Source: Clostridia bacterium
GTDB taxonomy: Bacteria > Bacillota > Clostridia > Oscillospirales > Acutalibacteraceae
Direction: 5' to 3'
DNA length: 64,000 nucleotides
Assembly (NCBI GenBank): GCA_017410325.1
Contig: JAFQRA010000021.1
Span: forward strand, 124,001 to 188,000
The position numbers and the translations under genes are program-made. The notes beneath the pieces are model-generated. The model had not been told where the DNA came from and ran no database searches. It worked only from the letters and a program-made list of their open reading frames with translations. This document shows, one piece after another, positions 40,899 to 49,000 of this stretch (positions are counted from its first letter, which is position 1; each line of letters begins with the position of its first letter).

Positions 40899-41264
40899 GT
40901 GGCTAAGAATCTTCAGGTCACGGTCTTGCTCGACATCTACGGCGAGATGCTGACCGAAAAACAGCGCAGCTTTTTGGAATATTATTATAATGATGACCTT
41001 TCTCTTTCCGAAATTGCGGAAAACGAGGGCATCACAAGGCAGGGTGTCCGCGACGCAATCAAGCGTGCAGAGGCTCAGCTTTTCGATATGGAAAATAAGC
41101 TCGGCCTGTTTGCCCGTTTTGAAGAGCTCCGCCGCGGTCTTAACGAAATCTCCGAGAGTGCAAACTTAATATTTGAACAGAATATGCGTTTCGGTCTCTC
41201 ACGCGAGATTAACGATGCAACCGTGCGCATCCGTGCGCTTGCAGCAACCCTTATGGAAAACTGA
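40899..41264 (+). CDS. ylxM: YlxM/p13-family DNA-binding-like protein (UPF0122)
   Basis: 121 residues from a GTG at 40899 (AAGGGGG eight bases upstream); a longer frame to 40848 would overlap the promoter region. HTH of sigma-70 region-4 type: LSLSEIAENEGITRQGVRDA (about 35-54), then a coiled-coil tail. YlxM proteins are encoded just before ffh throughout Bacillota and modulate the signal-recognition-particle GTPase cycle in streptococci. Same context here, 36 bases before ffh. Confidence 0.92.
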   Translation: MAKNLQVTVLLDIYGEMLTEKQRSFLEYYYNDDLSLSEIAENEGITRQGVRDAIKRAEAQLFDMENKLGLFARFEELRRGLNEISESANLIFEQNMRFGLSREINDATVRIRALAATLMEN

Positions 41265-41300
41265 TTTCTACATATCTTATTATAAAGGAAGTGTATTTTC

Positions 41301-42641
41301 TTGGCATTCGAAGGCCTTTCAGACAGACTTGAAGCTGCGTTTCAACGCCTCAAAAGCAAGGGCAGCCTTACCGAGCACGACGTAAGAGAAGCTATGCGTG
41401 AGGTTCGTCTTGCTCTTCTTGAAGCAGACGTTAACTTCAAGGTTGCCAAGGATTTCACCAACACCGTAACCGAGCGTGCAATAGGCGCACAGGTTATGGA
41501 AAGCCTGACACCCGGCCAGATGGTTATAAAAATAGTCAACGAAGAGCTGACTAACCTTATGGGCGGTACACAGACAAGGCTTACATCCGCTCCGCATCCG
41601 CCTACGGTTATAATGATGTGCGGTCTGCAGGGCTCAGGTAAAACGACACACAGTGCGAAGATTGCCCTTATGCTCAAAAAGCAGGGCCACCGTCCGCTGC
41701 TTGTCGCCTGCGATATCTACCGTCCCGCCGCTATCAAGCAGCTGCAGGTTGTCGGTGAGCAGGCAGGGGTGCCCGTTTTCGAAATGGGTCAGTCCAACCC
41801 CGTTACAATTGCTCAGGAGGCTATAAAGCTTGCCAAGGACCAGGGCTACGATTACGTGTTCCTCGATACGGCAGGCCGCCTTCACATAGATGAGGAGCTT
41901 ATGAACGAGCTCAAGTCGGTCAAGAGCGCCGTTCATCCTCACGAAATCCTTCTCGTTGTTGACTCAATGACAGGTCAGGACGCCGTTACCGTTGCCAACG
42001 GCTTTAACGATGCTCTGGGCATCGACGGTCTTGTTCTCACCAAGCTCGACGGTGATACGCGAGGCGGTGCCGCTCTTTCCGCAAGAGCGGTTACGGGCAA
42101 GCCCATCAAGTTTGTCGGTATCGGTGAAAAGCTCGAAGACCTCGACGTTTTCCACCCCGACCGTATGGCTTCCCGAATTCTCGGCATGGGCGATATGCTT
42201 TCCCTTATCGAAAAGGCAGAGCAGGCGCTTGACGAGAAAAAGGCAAAGGAGCTTGAAGAAAAGCTCCGCAAGAACAAGTTTGACCTCAACGACCTTCTCG
42301 ACCAGTTTGACCAGATTCGCAGAATGGGCTCAATTAAGGATATGCTCGGCATGATTCCGGGCCTGAACAAGCAGATTAAGGATGTAGAGGTTGACGAAAG
42401 CCAGTTCGACAGAATTCAGGCTATCATCCTTTCAATGACACCCGGCGAAAGAGAAAACCCCGACATTATCAATCCTTCCCGTAAGCGCCGTATTGCGGCG
42501 GGCTGCGGTATGGAGGTTGAGGATGTCAACCGCCTTCTTGCACAGTTCAGGCAGATGCAGAAAATGTTCAAGCAGTTCGGCGGCAAGGGTATGGGCAAGC
42601 GCTTGTCCAAGTCCTACAAGGGCAAAAAGAAGCGCAAATAA
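41301..42641 (+). CDS. ffh: Signal recognition particle GTPase Ffh
   Basis: 446 residues from a TTG (AAGGAAG upstream). N domain about 1-90. G domain: G1 GLQGSGKTTHSAK (about 107), DIYRPAAIKQLQ (G2), DTAGRLH (G3), TKLDGDTRGG (G4) and GIGEKLEDL (G5). The methionine-rich M domain follows from about 300 (MLGMIPGLN; RKRRIAAGCGMEVEDVNRLL) and ends in a basic tail. It binds signal peptides and 4.5S/SRP RNA and delivers ribosomes to FtsY at the membrane. No SRP RNA gene is visible beside it. Confidence 0.98.
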   Translation: MAFEGLSDRLEAAFQRLKSKGSLTEHDVREAMREVRLALLEADVNFKVAKDFTNTVTERAIGAQVMESLTPGQMVIKIVNEELTNLMGGTQTRLTSAPHPPTVIMMCGLQGSGKTTHSAKIALMLKKQGHRPLLVACDIYRPAAIKQLQVVGEQAGVPVFEMGQSNPVTIAQEAIKLAKDQGYDYVFLDTAGRLHIDEELMNELKSVKSAVHPHEILLVVDSMTGQDAVTVANGFNDALGIDGLVLTKLDGDTRGGAALSARAVTGKPIKFVGIGEKLEDLDVFHPDRMASRILGMGDMLSLIEKAEQALDEKKAKELEEKLRKNKFDLNDLLDQFDQIRRMGSIKDMLGMIPGLNKQIKDVEVDESQFDRIQAIILSMTPGERENPDIINPSRKRRIAAGCGMEVEDVNRLLAQFRQMQKMFKQFGGKGMGKRLSKSYKGKKKRK

Positions 42642-42729
42642 CCCCGGTAAAATCAATATGCACGAATAGGATAAGGTATATTGTAATTTTATAAAAAAAT
42701 TATTATTATATATTTGGAGGAAAACCAAA

Positions 42730-42975
42730 ATGGCAGTTAAAATCAGACTGCGCCGTATGGGCGCAAAGAAGGCACCCTTCTACCGTATCGTTGTAGCAGA
42801 TTCCCGTTACCCCCGTGACGGCCGTTTCATCGAGGAAATCGGCACATACGACACAATGAAGAACCCCGCTGAAATCAAGATCGACGTTGAGAAGGCTCAG
42901 CAGTGGATCAAGAACGGCGCACAGCCCACAGACACAGTTAAGGACATCCTTAAGAAGTCAGGCGTTATCGGCTGA
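42730..42975 (+). CDS. rpsP: 30S ribosomal protein S16
   Basis: 81 residues, full length: [20 protein letters not shown] at the start and the conserved [18 protein letters not shown]. Binds 16S rRNA in the body of the small subunit. Strong ribosome site GGAGG. Codon choice is biased to a few codons, as expected for a highly expressed gene. Part of the ylxM-ffh-rpsP-khpA-rimM-trmD group. Confidence 0.98.
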   Translation: MAVKIRLRRMGAKKAPFYRIVVADSRYPRDGRFIEEIGTYDTMKNPAEIKIDVEKAQQWIKNGAQPTDTVKDILKKSGVIG

Positions 42976-43022
42976 GTTTAATTATATAAGCGAAGCCGCA
43001 AAAATATTCGGAGGTGCTGTCA

Positions 43023-43256
43023 ATGACAGAGCTTTTAATCGCAATCGCGCAGGGTCTTGTAGAGGATCCTTCTGCAGTAACCGTTACTGTAGATGAACCT
43101 AACGAGGAGGGCGTAACTGTTTACCACCTTCACGTCGGCGAGAACGATATGGGCAGAGTAATCGGCAAACAGGGCCGTATTGCCAAGTCTATACGCACCG
43201 TTATGCGTGCCGCTGCGACCCGCAACAACGAGAAAATCGCAGTTGAGATCGAATAA
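43023..43256 (+). CDS. khpA: KH-domain RNA-binding protein KhpA
   Basis: 77 residues from the ATG at 43023 (GGAGGTG seven bases upstream). One KH domain with the GxxG loop in VIGKQGRIAKSIRTV (about residue 48). KhpA pairs with KhpB/Jag to bind many RNAs and affects cell division and elongation in Gram-positive bacteria. Typical position between rpsP and rimM. Confidence 0.94.
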   Translation: MTELLIAIAQGLVEDPSAVTVTVDEPNEEGVTVYHLHVGENDMGRVIGKQGRIAKSIRTVMRAAATRNNEKIAVEIE

Positions 43257-43373
43257 TCTCGCTAAACCAAGGTTCTATTTACAATAGTACAGCCACGCTC
43301 TATGTGCTTTTTGAGAATTAAAAAAGCCATAGGGCTATTGGTGTTTTACAGTATTAATGTTCAGGTGACAAAA

Positions 43374-43895
43374 ATGTTGAAAGAATATCTTGAATTGGCG
43401 CAAATCGTGTCAACCCACGGTGTGCGCGGTGAGTTGCGTGTAAACCCGTGGTGCGACAGCCCGGAGTTTGCCTGTAAATTCAAAACCGTATATTTTGACG
43501 ATAAGGGCGAAAAGCCCGTCAAGGTTGTTTCGGCCCGTCCTCACGGCAACATAGCTCTTATGAAATTGGAGGGTGTTGACACCGTTGAGCAGGCTCAGGC
43601 AATGCGCAACAAAATCCTTTATATGGCGCGTAAGGACGCCAAGCTTCCCGAGGGCAGCTGGTTTATAGCTGACCTTATCGGCTGCAAGGCACACGATGCC
43701 GACGATGAAACCAAAATCTGGGGCACGGTTACCGATGTCAGTCAGACGGGTGCAAACGATGTCTGGCATATTACAGCCGAAAACGGCAAGGAGTACCTCA
43801 TTCCCGTCATTCCTCCCGTTGTAATCAGTACGGATGTTGAAAACGAAAAGGTTTTTATCAGACCGTTGAAGGGGATTTTTGACGATGAGGATTGA
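43374..43895 (+). CDS. rimM: 16S rRNA processing protein RimM
   Basis: 173 residues from the ATG at 43374 (AGGTG upstream); a longer frame from 43302 has no ribosome site. N-terminal RimM domain LELAQIVSTHGVRGELRVNP, and C-terminal PRC-barrel with YLIPVIPPVVISTDVENEKV. It binds S19 and helps 30S maturation. The stop overlaps trmD by 11 bases. Confidence 0.95.
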   Translation: MLKEYLELAQIVSTHGVRGELRVNPWCDSPEFACKFKTVYFDDKGEKPVKVVSARPHGNIALMKLEGVDTVEQAQAMRNKILYMARKDAKLPEGSWFIADLIGCKAHDADDETKIWGTVTDVSQTGANDVWHITAENGKEYLIPVIPPVVISTDVENEKVFIRPLKGIFDDED

Positions 43896-44628
43896 TATTA
43901 TGACCCTCTTCCCCGAGATGTGCGAAACCGTTGTAAGCGAAAGCATACTCGGCAGGGCGAGGGAAAAGGGACTTGTTGAAATCAATTGCCGCAATATCCG
44001 CAAGTATACGCTTGATAAGCACCGCAGGGTGGACGATGCACCCTACGGCGGCGGCTCGGGTATGGTGATGCAGGCACAGCCCGTTTACGACTGCTATAAA
44101 TCGCTTTGCGAGGATTTGGGCAAAAAGCCCCACGTGATTTATATGTCGCCGCAGGGTACGGTGCTCACGCAGAAAAAGGCAATTGAGCTTCTGGAATACG
44201 ATAACATAGCCCTGCTCTGCGGCCATTACGAGGGCATTGACGAGCGCGTGCTCGAAGAAATAGTTGACGAAGAAATTTCAATCGGAGACTATGTGCTCAC
44301 GGGCGGCGAGCTGCCGGCAATTATAGTTGCAGACAGTGTGTGCCGCATGCTGCCGGGCGTACTATCAAGCGACGAGAGCTTTATGAACGAAAGCCACTAT
44401 AACTCTCTGCTTGAGCATCCGCAGTACACACGCCCCGAGGAATGGCACGAAAAAAGAGTGCCTGATGTGCTGCTCAGCGGCCACCACGCCAATATTCAAA
44501 AATGGCAGCGTGAAAAACAGCTCGAACGTACCCTTGCAAAACGCCCGGATATGCTCGAAAAAGCCGAGCTTACGAAGAAAGATAAAGAGTATCTTTCTGG
44601 AATTGAACATAACACATCAATTGATTGA
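43885..44628 (+). CDS. trmD: tRNA (guanine-N1)-methyltransferase TrmD
   Basis: 247 residues from the ATG at 43885 inside the rimM stop. SPOUT trefoil-knot methyltransferase acting on G37 of tRNAs. Seen: RIDIMTLFPEM, PYGGGSGMVMQ (about 55), the AdoMet-knot region LCGHYEGIDERVLEEIVDEE and GDYVLTGGELPA, and the C-terminal DVLLSGHHANIQKWQ. Last gene of the translation operon before a palindromic spacer. Confidence 0.97.
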   Translation: MRIDIMTLFPEMCETVVSESILGRAREKGLVEINCRNIRKYTLDKHRRVDDAPYGGGSGMVMQAQPVYDCYKSLCEDLGKKPHVIYMSPQGTVLTQKKAIELLEYDNIALLCGHYEGIDERVLEEIVDEEISIGDYVLTGGELPAIIVADSVCRMLPGVLSSDESFMNESHYNSLLEHPQYTRPEEWHEKRVPDVLLSGHHANIQKWQREKQLERTLAKRPDMLEKAELTKKDKEYLSGIEHNTSID

Positions 44629-44650
44629 TATTGAACTTAATTGACAGCGT

Positions 44651-44674
44651 ACGGAACGGTCTTGACCGTTCCGT
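44651..44674. repeat. Palindrome ACGGAACGGTC/GACCGTTCCGT, copy 1
   Basis: 11-bp arms at 44651-44661 and 44664-44674, immediately before the GGAGA ribosome site of the GNAT gene. No T run, so not an ordinary terminator. A near-copy lies at 45143-45161 before the next gene. Confidence 0.6.
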
Positions 44675-44686
44675 TTGGAGAAACTT

Positions 44687-45115
44687 ATGATTATATCCGA
44701 ATATAAAGATAAGTATCTGCCCGGCATATACGAGCTTTTAAAAAATGAGCTCGGTAAAAACGTATCGGTTGAAACACTTGAAAAACGTATCGATAAAATG
44801 ATGACGGATGACGATTACAAAATCTTTGTTGCCGAAATTGATAACGAAACAGTCGGTTTCATCGGCGTTCACTTCGGGCTTGCTTTTGAAATTGACGGCA
44901 AGGTTATGCGTATTATTGCCCTTGCTGTTAAAGAAGAATACCAGAATAATGGTATAGGTACGGCACTGGTAAAAACAGCAGAAGAATACGCACAGAATAA
45001 CGGTGTAGCTGTAATCGGTGTCAACAGCGGTTTGCAAAGAGCGGTTGCTCATAAATTTTACGAAAAGCAAGGCTTTTATAAAAAGGGATATTCTTTCATA
45101 AAAACTCTTGAATAA
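44687..45115 (+). CDS. GNAT-family N-acetyltransferase
   Basis: 142 residues from the ATG at 44687 (GGAGA seven bases upstream). Motif A reads IIALAVKEEYQNNGIGTALV, with the acetyl-CoA loop QNNGIGTA; a later VAHKFYEKQGFYKKGYSF is the usual GNAT end. Substrate unknown. Of the streptothricin/AAC(6')-like size class but without a recognisable drug signature. It sits between two copies of the ACGGAACGGT palindrome. Confidence 0.85.
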   Translation: MIISEYKDKYLPGIYELLKNELGKNVSVETLEKRIDKMMTDDDYKIFVAEIDNETVGFIGVHFGLAFEIDGKVMRIIALAVKEEYQNNGIGTALVKTAEEYAQNNGVAVIGVNSGLQRAVAHKFYEKQGFYKKGYSFIKTLE

Positions 45116-45142
45116 TGGAATCAAAAATAATAAAATTGTACA

Positions 45143-45161
45143 CGGAACGGTTTTGACCGTT
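45143..45161. repeat. Palindrome ACGGAACGGTTTTGACCGTT, copy 2
   Basis: Shares ACGGAACGGT-y-TTGACCGTT with copy 1 at 44651. Again lies just before the ribosome site, here of the MraY-like gene. Confidence 0.55.
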
Positions 45162-45193
45162 TTATGCAAAAATTTAGAAGAAGGTTATATTTT

Positions 45194-46147
45194 ATGCTTA
45201 ATTCATTACTTCCCTTAAACTGGTTAACCCTTTTGTCGGTTGTCCTGTCCTTAGGCGGTGTTTTTGCCGCGCTCAAGCTGTTCAAAAACAAGCTCCCCGT
45301 TGACGGCGGACGTGATTTTGCCTTTAACGGCAAGCTTTCCGCAGGTAAAAAACGCGGTGCAGGTATAGTTTTTATCTGCGTGTTTATACTCGTTTCGCTC
45401 ATCTGCGTTGAAATCAGTATTCAGAACATACTTTACTATGTAATGATATTCCTTGCAATGCTTTCGGGCTATCTTGACGATGCTTCGGAAAAGCCGTGGA
45501 ACGAATACAAAAAAGGCGCTATCGACCTTGTAATCTGTCTGCTGACCTCTGCCGCATTCGTCTGGCAGAACGGCGGTGTGCTCAACCTCAATTTCGGCTT
45601 CTTCGGCTTTAACGTGCATTGGGCGCTGTTTATTCTTATCTCAACTGTTTTCCTGTGGATGATGATTAACGCCACAAATTGCTCGGACGGTATTGACGGC
45701 TTCTGCGGTTCGCTTTCAATCAATTCGATTATCTTTATCGCAATTGCCTGTAAATTTATGGCGAAGGATTCCGAGGTTTCACAGCTTGCCGTTATTATGA
45801 TTTTCTCAATTATGGCTTATCTGTGGTACAATGCCGAGCCCAGTTCAATGATGATGGGCGATGCAGGCTCCCGTGCAATCGGCCTTTTCCTCGGCATTAT
45901 CGTGCTTGAGTCGGGCAATATGCTGCTTGCCGTTCCGCTTTGCTTCGTGCTCCTGCTCGACGGACTTATCGGCATCTTTAAGGTTTCCGTTACACGCTTC
46001 CTCAAAATCAAGGTGCTCAAAAATATCCGTACACCCTTGCACGACCACTTCAGAAAGAACAAGGGCTGGTCAAATTCTCAGACCATCTACCGCCTGAACA
46101 TAATCCAGGGCGCAATTTCCTTCTGTACACTGTTGCTGATTAAATAA
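45194..46147 (+). CDS. MraY/WecA-family phospho-sugar transferase
   Basis: 317 residues from the ATG at 45194 (AGAAGG upstream), about ten transmembrane helices. PNPT-family motifs: GYLDDASEK (Asp-rich Mg site, about residue 98), NATNCSDGIDGFCGS (about 167), MMGDAGSRAIGLFLG (about 220) and TPLHDHFRKNKGW (about 287). The last corresponds to the MraY HHH loop, here HDH. It would join an N-acetyl-sugar phosphate to undecaprenyl phosphate. The lack of division-cluster neighbours suggests a second, specialised enzyme and not the essential mraY. Confidence 0.85.
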   Translation: MLNSLLPLNWLTLLSVVLSLGGVFAALKLFKNKLPVDGGRDFAFNGKLSAGKKRGAGIVFICVFILVSLICVEISIQNILYYVMIFLAMLSGYLDDASEKPWNEYKKGAIDLVICLLTSAAFVWQNGGVLNLNFGFFGFNVHWALFILISTVFLWMMINATNCSDGIDGFCGSLSINSIIFIAIACKFMAKDSEVSQLAVIMIFSIMAYLWYNAEPSSMMMGDAGSRAIGLFLGIIVLESGNMLLAVPLCFVLLLDGLIGIFKVSVTRFLKIKVLKNIRTPLHDHFRKNKGWSNSQTIYRLNIIQGAISFCTLLLIK

Positions 46148-46155
46148 AAAAATTT

Positions 46156-46198
46156 CAACCGCTTGCTGAAATTAATCAGTAAGCGGTTGTTTTGTATA
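46156..46198 (+). terminator. Terminator after the MraY-like gene
   Basis: 14-bp stem with one G-T pair, CAACCGCTTGCTGA (46156-46169) with TCAGTAAGCGGTTG (46176-46189), then TTTTG. Confidence 0.88.
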
Positions 46199-46274
46199 TT
46201 CTCTGCAAATTACAGTTTGTCAATTCAAACACCTGCAATTTATTATCCGTTATTTTTCTTCATTTTAGAAAAAC

Positions 46275-46306
46275 AAAGACGGAACTTCGTTTGAAGCTCC
46301 GTCTTT
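46275..46306 (-). terminator. Terminator of the GH5-GxGYxYP-GH16 operon
   Basis: 14-bp stem with one mismatch, AAAGACGGAACTTC (46275-46288) with GAAGCTCCGTCTTT (46293-46306); minus strand continues GTTTTTC. Confidence 0.85.
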
Positions 46307-46319
46307 TAGTCTTTATTTC

Positions 46320-47255
46320 TTATTTAGATTCTGTAAGTGTGGGCTGATAAATTCGTACGTAGTCAACTACAAATTCGCTGTGGTAGGTTTCCTTGTTGAG
46401 GGGCTCAAGGTATTCCGCGTCGGGAACTTCAAGCGAAACTCTGACCTCTTCCTTGGACTGTGAAGTGCCGTTGCCGAAGGAGGAACGTGCGGTTTCAACA
46501 CCGTTGATGTAGAAGATATATTCATCTTCCGTCCACTTCAGACCGTAGGTATTGTATTCCTCGTAAATGTTGTTGCCGTAGAAGGCACCGAGCATACGGG
46601 ACTGGTAGCCCTCCTGTACGCCGTCAACGCCTGCACAGTGAATTGTCTGTGTTACGCCGTTGTGAGCGAGAGTCTTGCCGTAGTAGGGAGCTTCGAAAAT
46701 GTCGATTTCTGCGCTGCCGATACCGCCCTTTGAGTATTCGGCTTCATACGGTCTGTGACCCATAATCCAGAATGCGCTCCAGAAGCCGCCGCCTGCGCTT
46801 ACCTTACAGCGGATTTCGTAGTAGCCCTGGCAGTACCATTCCCTCATCGCAAGGTCGCCTGCATACCAGCCCTCGCCGAACTGACCGTCTTTGAGGTATT
46901 CTGCGGTGATTACAAGGTTGCCGTCTCTGACTTCAACCTGGCTGGGCGTGCGGTAACCGCCTCTGCGGACACCCGTGTTGCAGTACTTCCAAACGTCCGT
47001 GTTTAGTGTATTACCCTCAAATTCATCCTCAAAAACGAGGCTGTAGCCCGTAAGGTTAAGCTCCTCGCCTCTGGGCGTTGTGGGTAAATCGAAAATCGTA
47101 AGTCCGAAAAGCTCAACTATTGCAAGCAGGGAGGCAATTGCAACCTTTATGTTTTTTGCGGTGAAGAGCTTTTTGAGGTGGATTTTTTGCTGTTCAACAC
47201 CCCACATCTGTCTGGGTGCAAGCTTCAAGGTTTCGGTAAGAAATTTTTCGAACAT
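46320..47255 (-). CDS. GH16 family beta-glucanase, membrane-anchored
   Basis: 311 residues. An unusual N-terminus: about 35 amphipathic residues, one transmembrane helix (about 38-56), then the catalytic domain from about residue 70. The GH16 active-site motif is AEIDIFEAP, with Glu183 nucleophile, Asp185 and Glu188 acid/base. It lacks the extra Met of the lichenase bulge variant wording and looks closest to laminarinase-type GH16 enzymes that cut beta-1,3/1,4-glucans. AAAGGAG fixes the start. Third gene of the operon. Confidence 0.88.
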   Translation of the reverse strand: MFEKFLTETLKLAPRQMWGVEQQKIHLKKLFTAKNIKVAIASLLAIVELFGLTIFDLPTTPRGEELNLTGYSLVFEDEFEGNTLNTDVWKYCNTGVRRGGYRTPSQVEVRDGNLVITAEYLKDGQFGEGWYAGDLAMREWYCQGYYEIRCKVSAGGGFWSAFWIMGHRPYEAEYSKGGIGSAEIDIFEAPYYGKTLAHNGVTQTIHCAGVDGVQEGYQSRMLGAFYGNNIYEEYNTYGLKWTEDEYIFYINGVETARSSFGNGTSQSKEEVRVSLEVPDAEYLEPLNKETYHSEFVVDYVRIYQPTLTESK

Positions 47256-47271
47256 AATTATTCTCCTTTAA

Positions 47272-48975
47272 TTATTCGGCAAAGGTTTTCGTTGCGTTCT
47301 TGTGGGGTATATTCTGTGCTACTGCGGCGAGAAGCTCGTCAGCGGAAAGGAACTCAACGCCGTCGTCAAGCTGGCTGACGAAATATGCAAGGTCATCGGG
47401 GCCTACCGTCCACGGGTGAACGTTGATTACCGTGTAGCCGTTGATTGTGTTGATGTCGGCAGGGTAGCTGTTGATTATATCAGCCTGTGCCTTGAGCCAT
47501 TCTTGATTTACCTGAGCGGCATCACCGCTCGGATGCCAGAGGGAGAAGCCTACGGAAACAAAGGGCTTGTCGTTGGAGAAGAATACTCTGCCTCTGCCGC
47601 CGCCGTAGCCGCCTGTGTAATCGTCGGGGTCAACCTGAAGAATACCGCCGGTAATGTTGTCGTATCTTGCAAAATAGCCGAGCTTTGCGGCGTAGGAAGC
47701 AAAGTCAATCTCGGTTTTGATTTCGTCAAGCAGGGTTATCGTGGAAATACCCGATTTGAGCATTGCCGCCGCAGTAATGTCAGAATAAGCTCTGACCTCG
47801 CTCGGGGACATCATAGAAATTCTGCCGTAGCCTGCACCGGAGGGACCCGTGATGAAGGAATCCTCGGGGTCCTTGTTTTCAAGCGCCTTTTTGACGGCGG
47901 TTGAAGAGAATTTATACATCTGCGGTGCAAAGGTCCAGGTAACGGGGATGTCTATATCGTAGCTCTGCCATGTGTGGAATTCGCTGTAGCCGTTTGAAAT
48001 CCACTGTGCGTTGTCGCCGTCACTCCATACAATTGCCACATAGTGCTTTGTCGGGTCAAGCTCGGGTGCGGTAACGTTTTCGTTGCCGATTCTGCTCGTT
48101 TCAACTCTGTTGCAGGTGAGCACACTCGTGTTGAAGCTGTGGTCGGAGGGGATAACGTAGTGGCCGAAGCGACCTGCACATTCCGTGTGCTTAATCTCGT
48201 ACTTGCACCAGCCGAGTATCATTGAAGCGGGCTCAAGCTCGCTGTAGAGCATATCACGGTAGGCGCGGGCAACGTAATCGCTGTCCTCAACGTAGGTGAT
48301 GAAAATTTTCTGCTGTACGGCAAGGTCGCGCAGACCGGAAGCCATTGCGTAGAGGTGAACAAGGCAGTCCTTGCGGAAAAAGTCTCTGTGCTCCTCGTAA
48401 AAAGCCTGCTCGTGTGTGAAATCAAGCACGGTCGTGCTCAAATCCAATTTCTTTTCAAGGCCTGCGGCAATTGCCTTGGCTTCAGCCGAAACGGGCACTG
48501 CAAGCCAGCCGTTTACCGTAGCGTAGTTGAACGCAAGGTTAATCTGTGCGTGCGTGTCAGCATCGGAAAAAAGCACGTAGCCGTTGTCTGTAATGTGCTG
48601 AGAATAACGGTTAATAAGGCTCGTCAAATCCCAGTTACTGCCGTTTTCATCTTTGTAAAGCAGGGTGCTTCCTGCCTTTTCAAGGTCTGCAAGCTCGGCA
48701 GATGCCTGATAGCCGTAGTTGATGAAAATGGAGGCTTGAGTTCTGCCGACAAGACCCTGAAGGCACTGAATGGCGGCACGTTCGTCCTTGCTCAGTCCGT
48801 TGACAACTACGATTTCGTCCGCAAGGGGCTTGATGTCAAAATCATAAAGAACGTCTGCCAGCTCTTCTTCGCTTTTTGCCTCAGGAATAATACCGGGCAG
48901 GTAGGAGGTTATGCCGTTGTAAACGAACATAAAAATTGCCGTAAATAAGGTGATGATTGTTTTGACTGTTGCCAT
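47272..48975 (-). CDS. GxGYxYP-type putative surface glycosidase
   Basis: 567 residues. An N-terminal hydrophobic segment (about 1-28) acts as signal or anchor. The body matches the GxGYxYP family: N-terminal DEIVVVNGLSKDERAAIQCL and GLVGRTQASIF, a central HYVAIVWSDGDNAQW, and the name-giving loop GPSGAGYGRISM, in which the usual YP reads RI-S. The family occurs in polysaccharide-utilisation loci, but its reaction has not been firmly shown. It lies between GH5 and GH16 genes, 16 bases before GH16, which supports a beta-glucan role. Confidence 0.75.
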   Translation of the reverse strand: MATVKTIITLFTAIFMFVYNGITSYLPGIIPEAKSEEELADVLYDFDIKPLADEIVVVNGLSKDERAAIQCLQGLVGRTQASIFINYGYQASAELADLEKAGSTLLYKDENGSNWDLTSLINRYSQHITDNGYVLFSDADTHAQINLAFNYATVNGWLAVPVSAEAKAIAAGLEKKLDLSTTVLDFTHEQAFYEEHRDFFRKDCLVHLYAMASGLRDLAVQQKIFITYVEDSDYVARAYRDMLYSELEPASMILGWCKYEIKHTECAGRFGHYVIPSDHSFNTSVLTCNRVETSRIGNENVTAPELDPTKHYVAIVWSDGDNAQWISNGYSEFHTWQSYDIDIPVTWTFAPQMYKFSSTAVKKALENKDPEDSFITGPSGAGYGRISMMSPSEVRAYSDITAAAMLKSGISTITLLDEIKTEIDFASYAAKLGYFARYDNITGGILQVDPDDYTGGYGGGRGRVFFSNDKPFVSVGFSLWHPSGDAAQVNQEWLKAQADIINSYPADINTINGYTVINVHPWTVGPDDLAYFVSQLDDGVEFLSADELLAAVAQNIPHKNATKTFAE

Positions 48976-49000
48976 AATATTTCCTCCGGTTTAACTTTTT

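Noticed and set aside
41201-41310. SRP RNA gene next to ffh
   Set aside because: The gap is only 36 bases and contains just the ribosome site.
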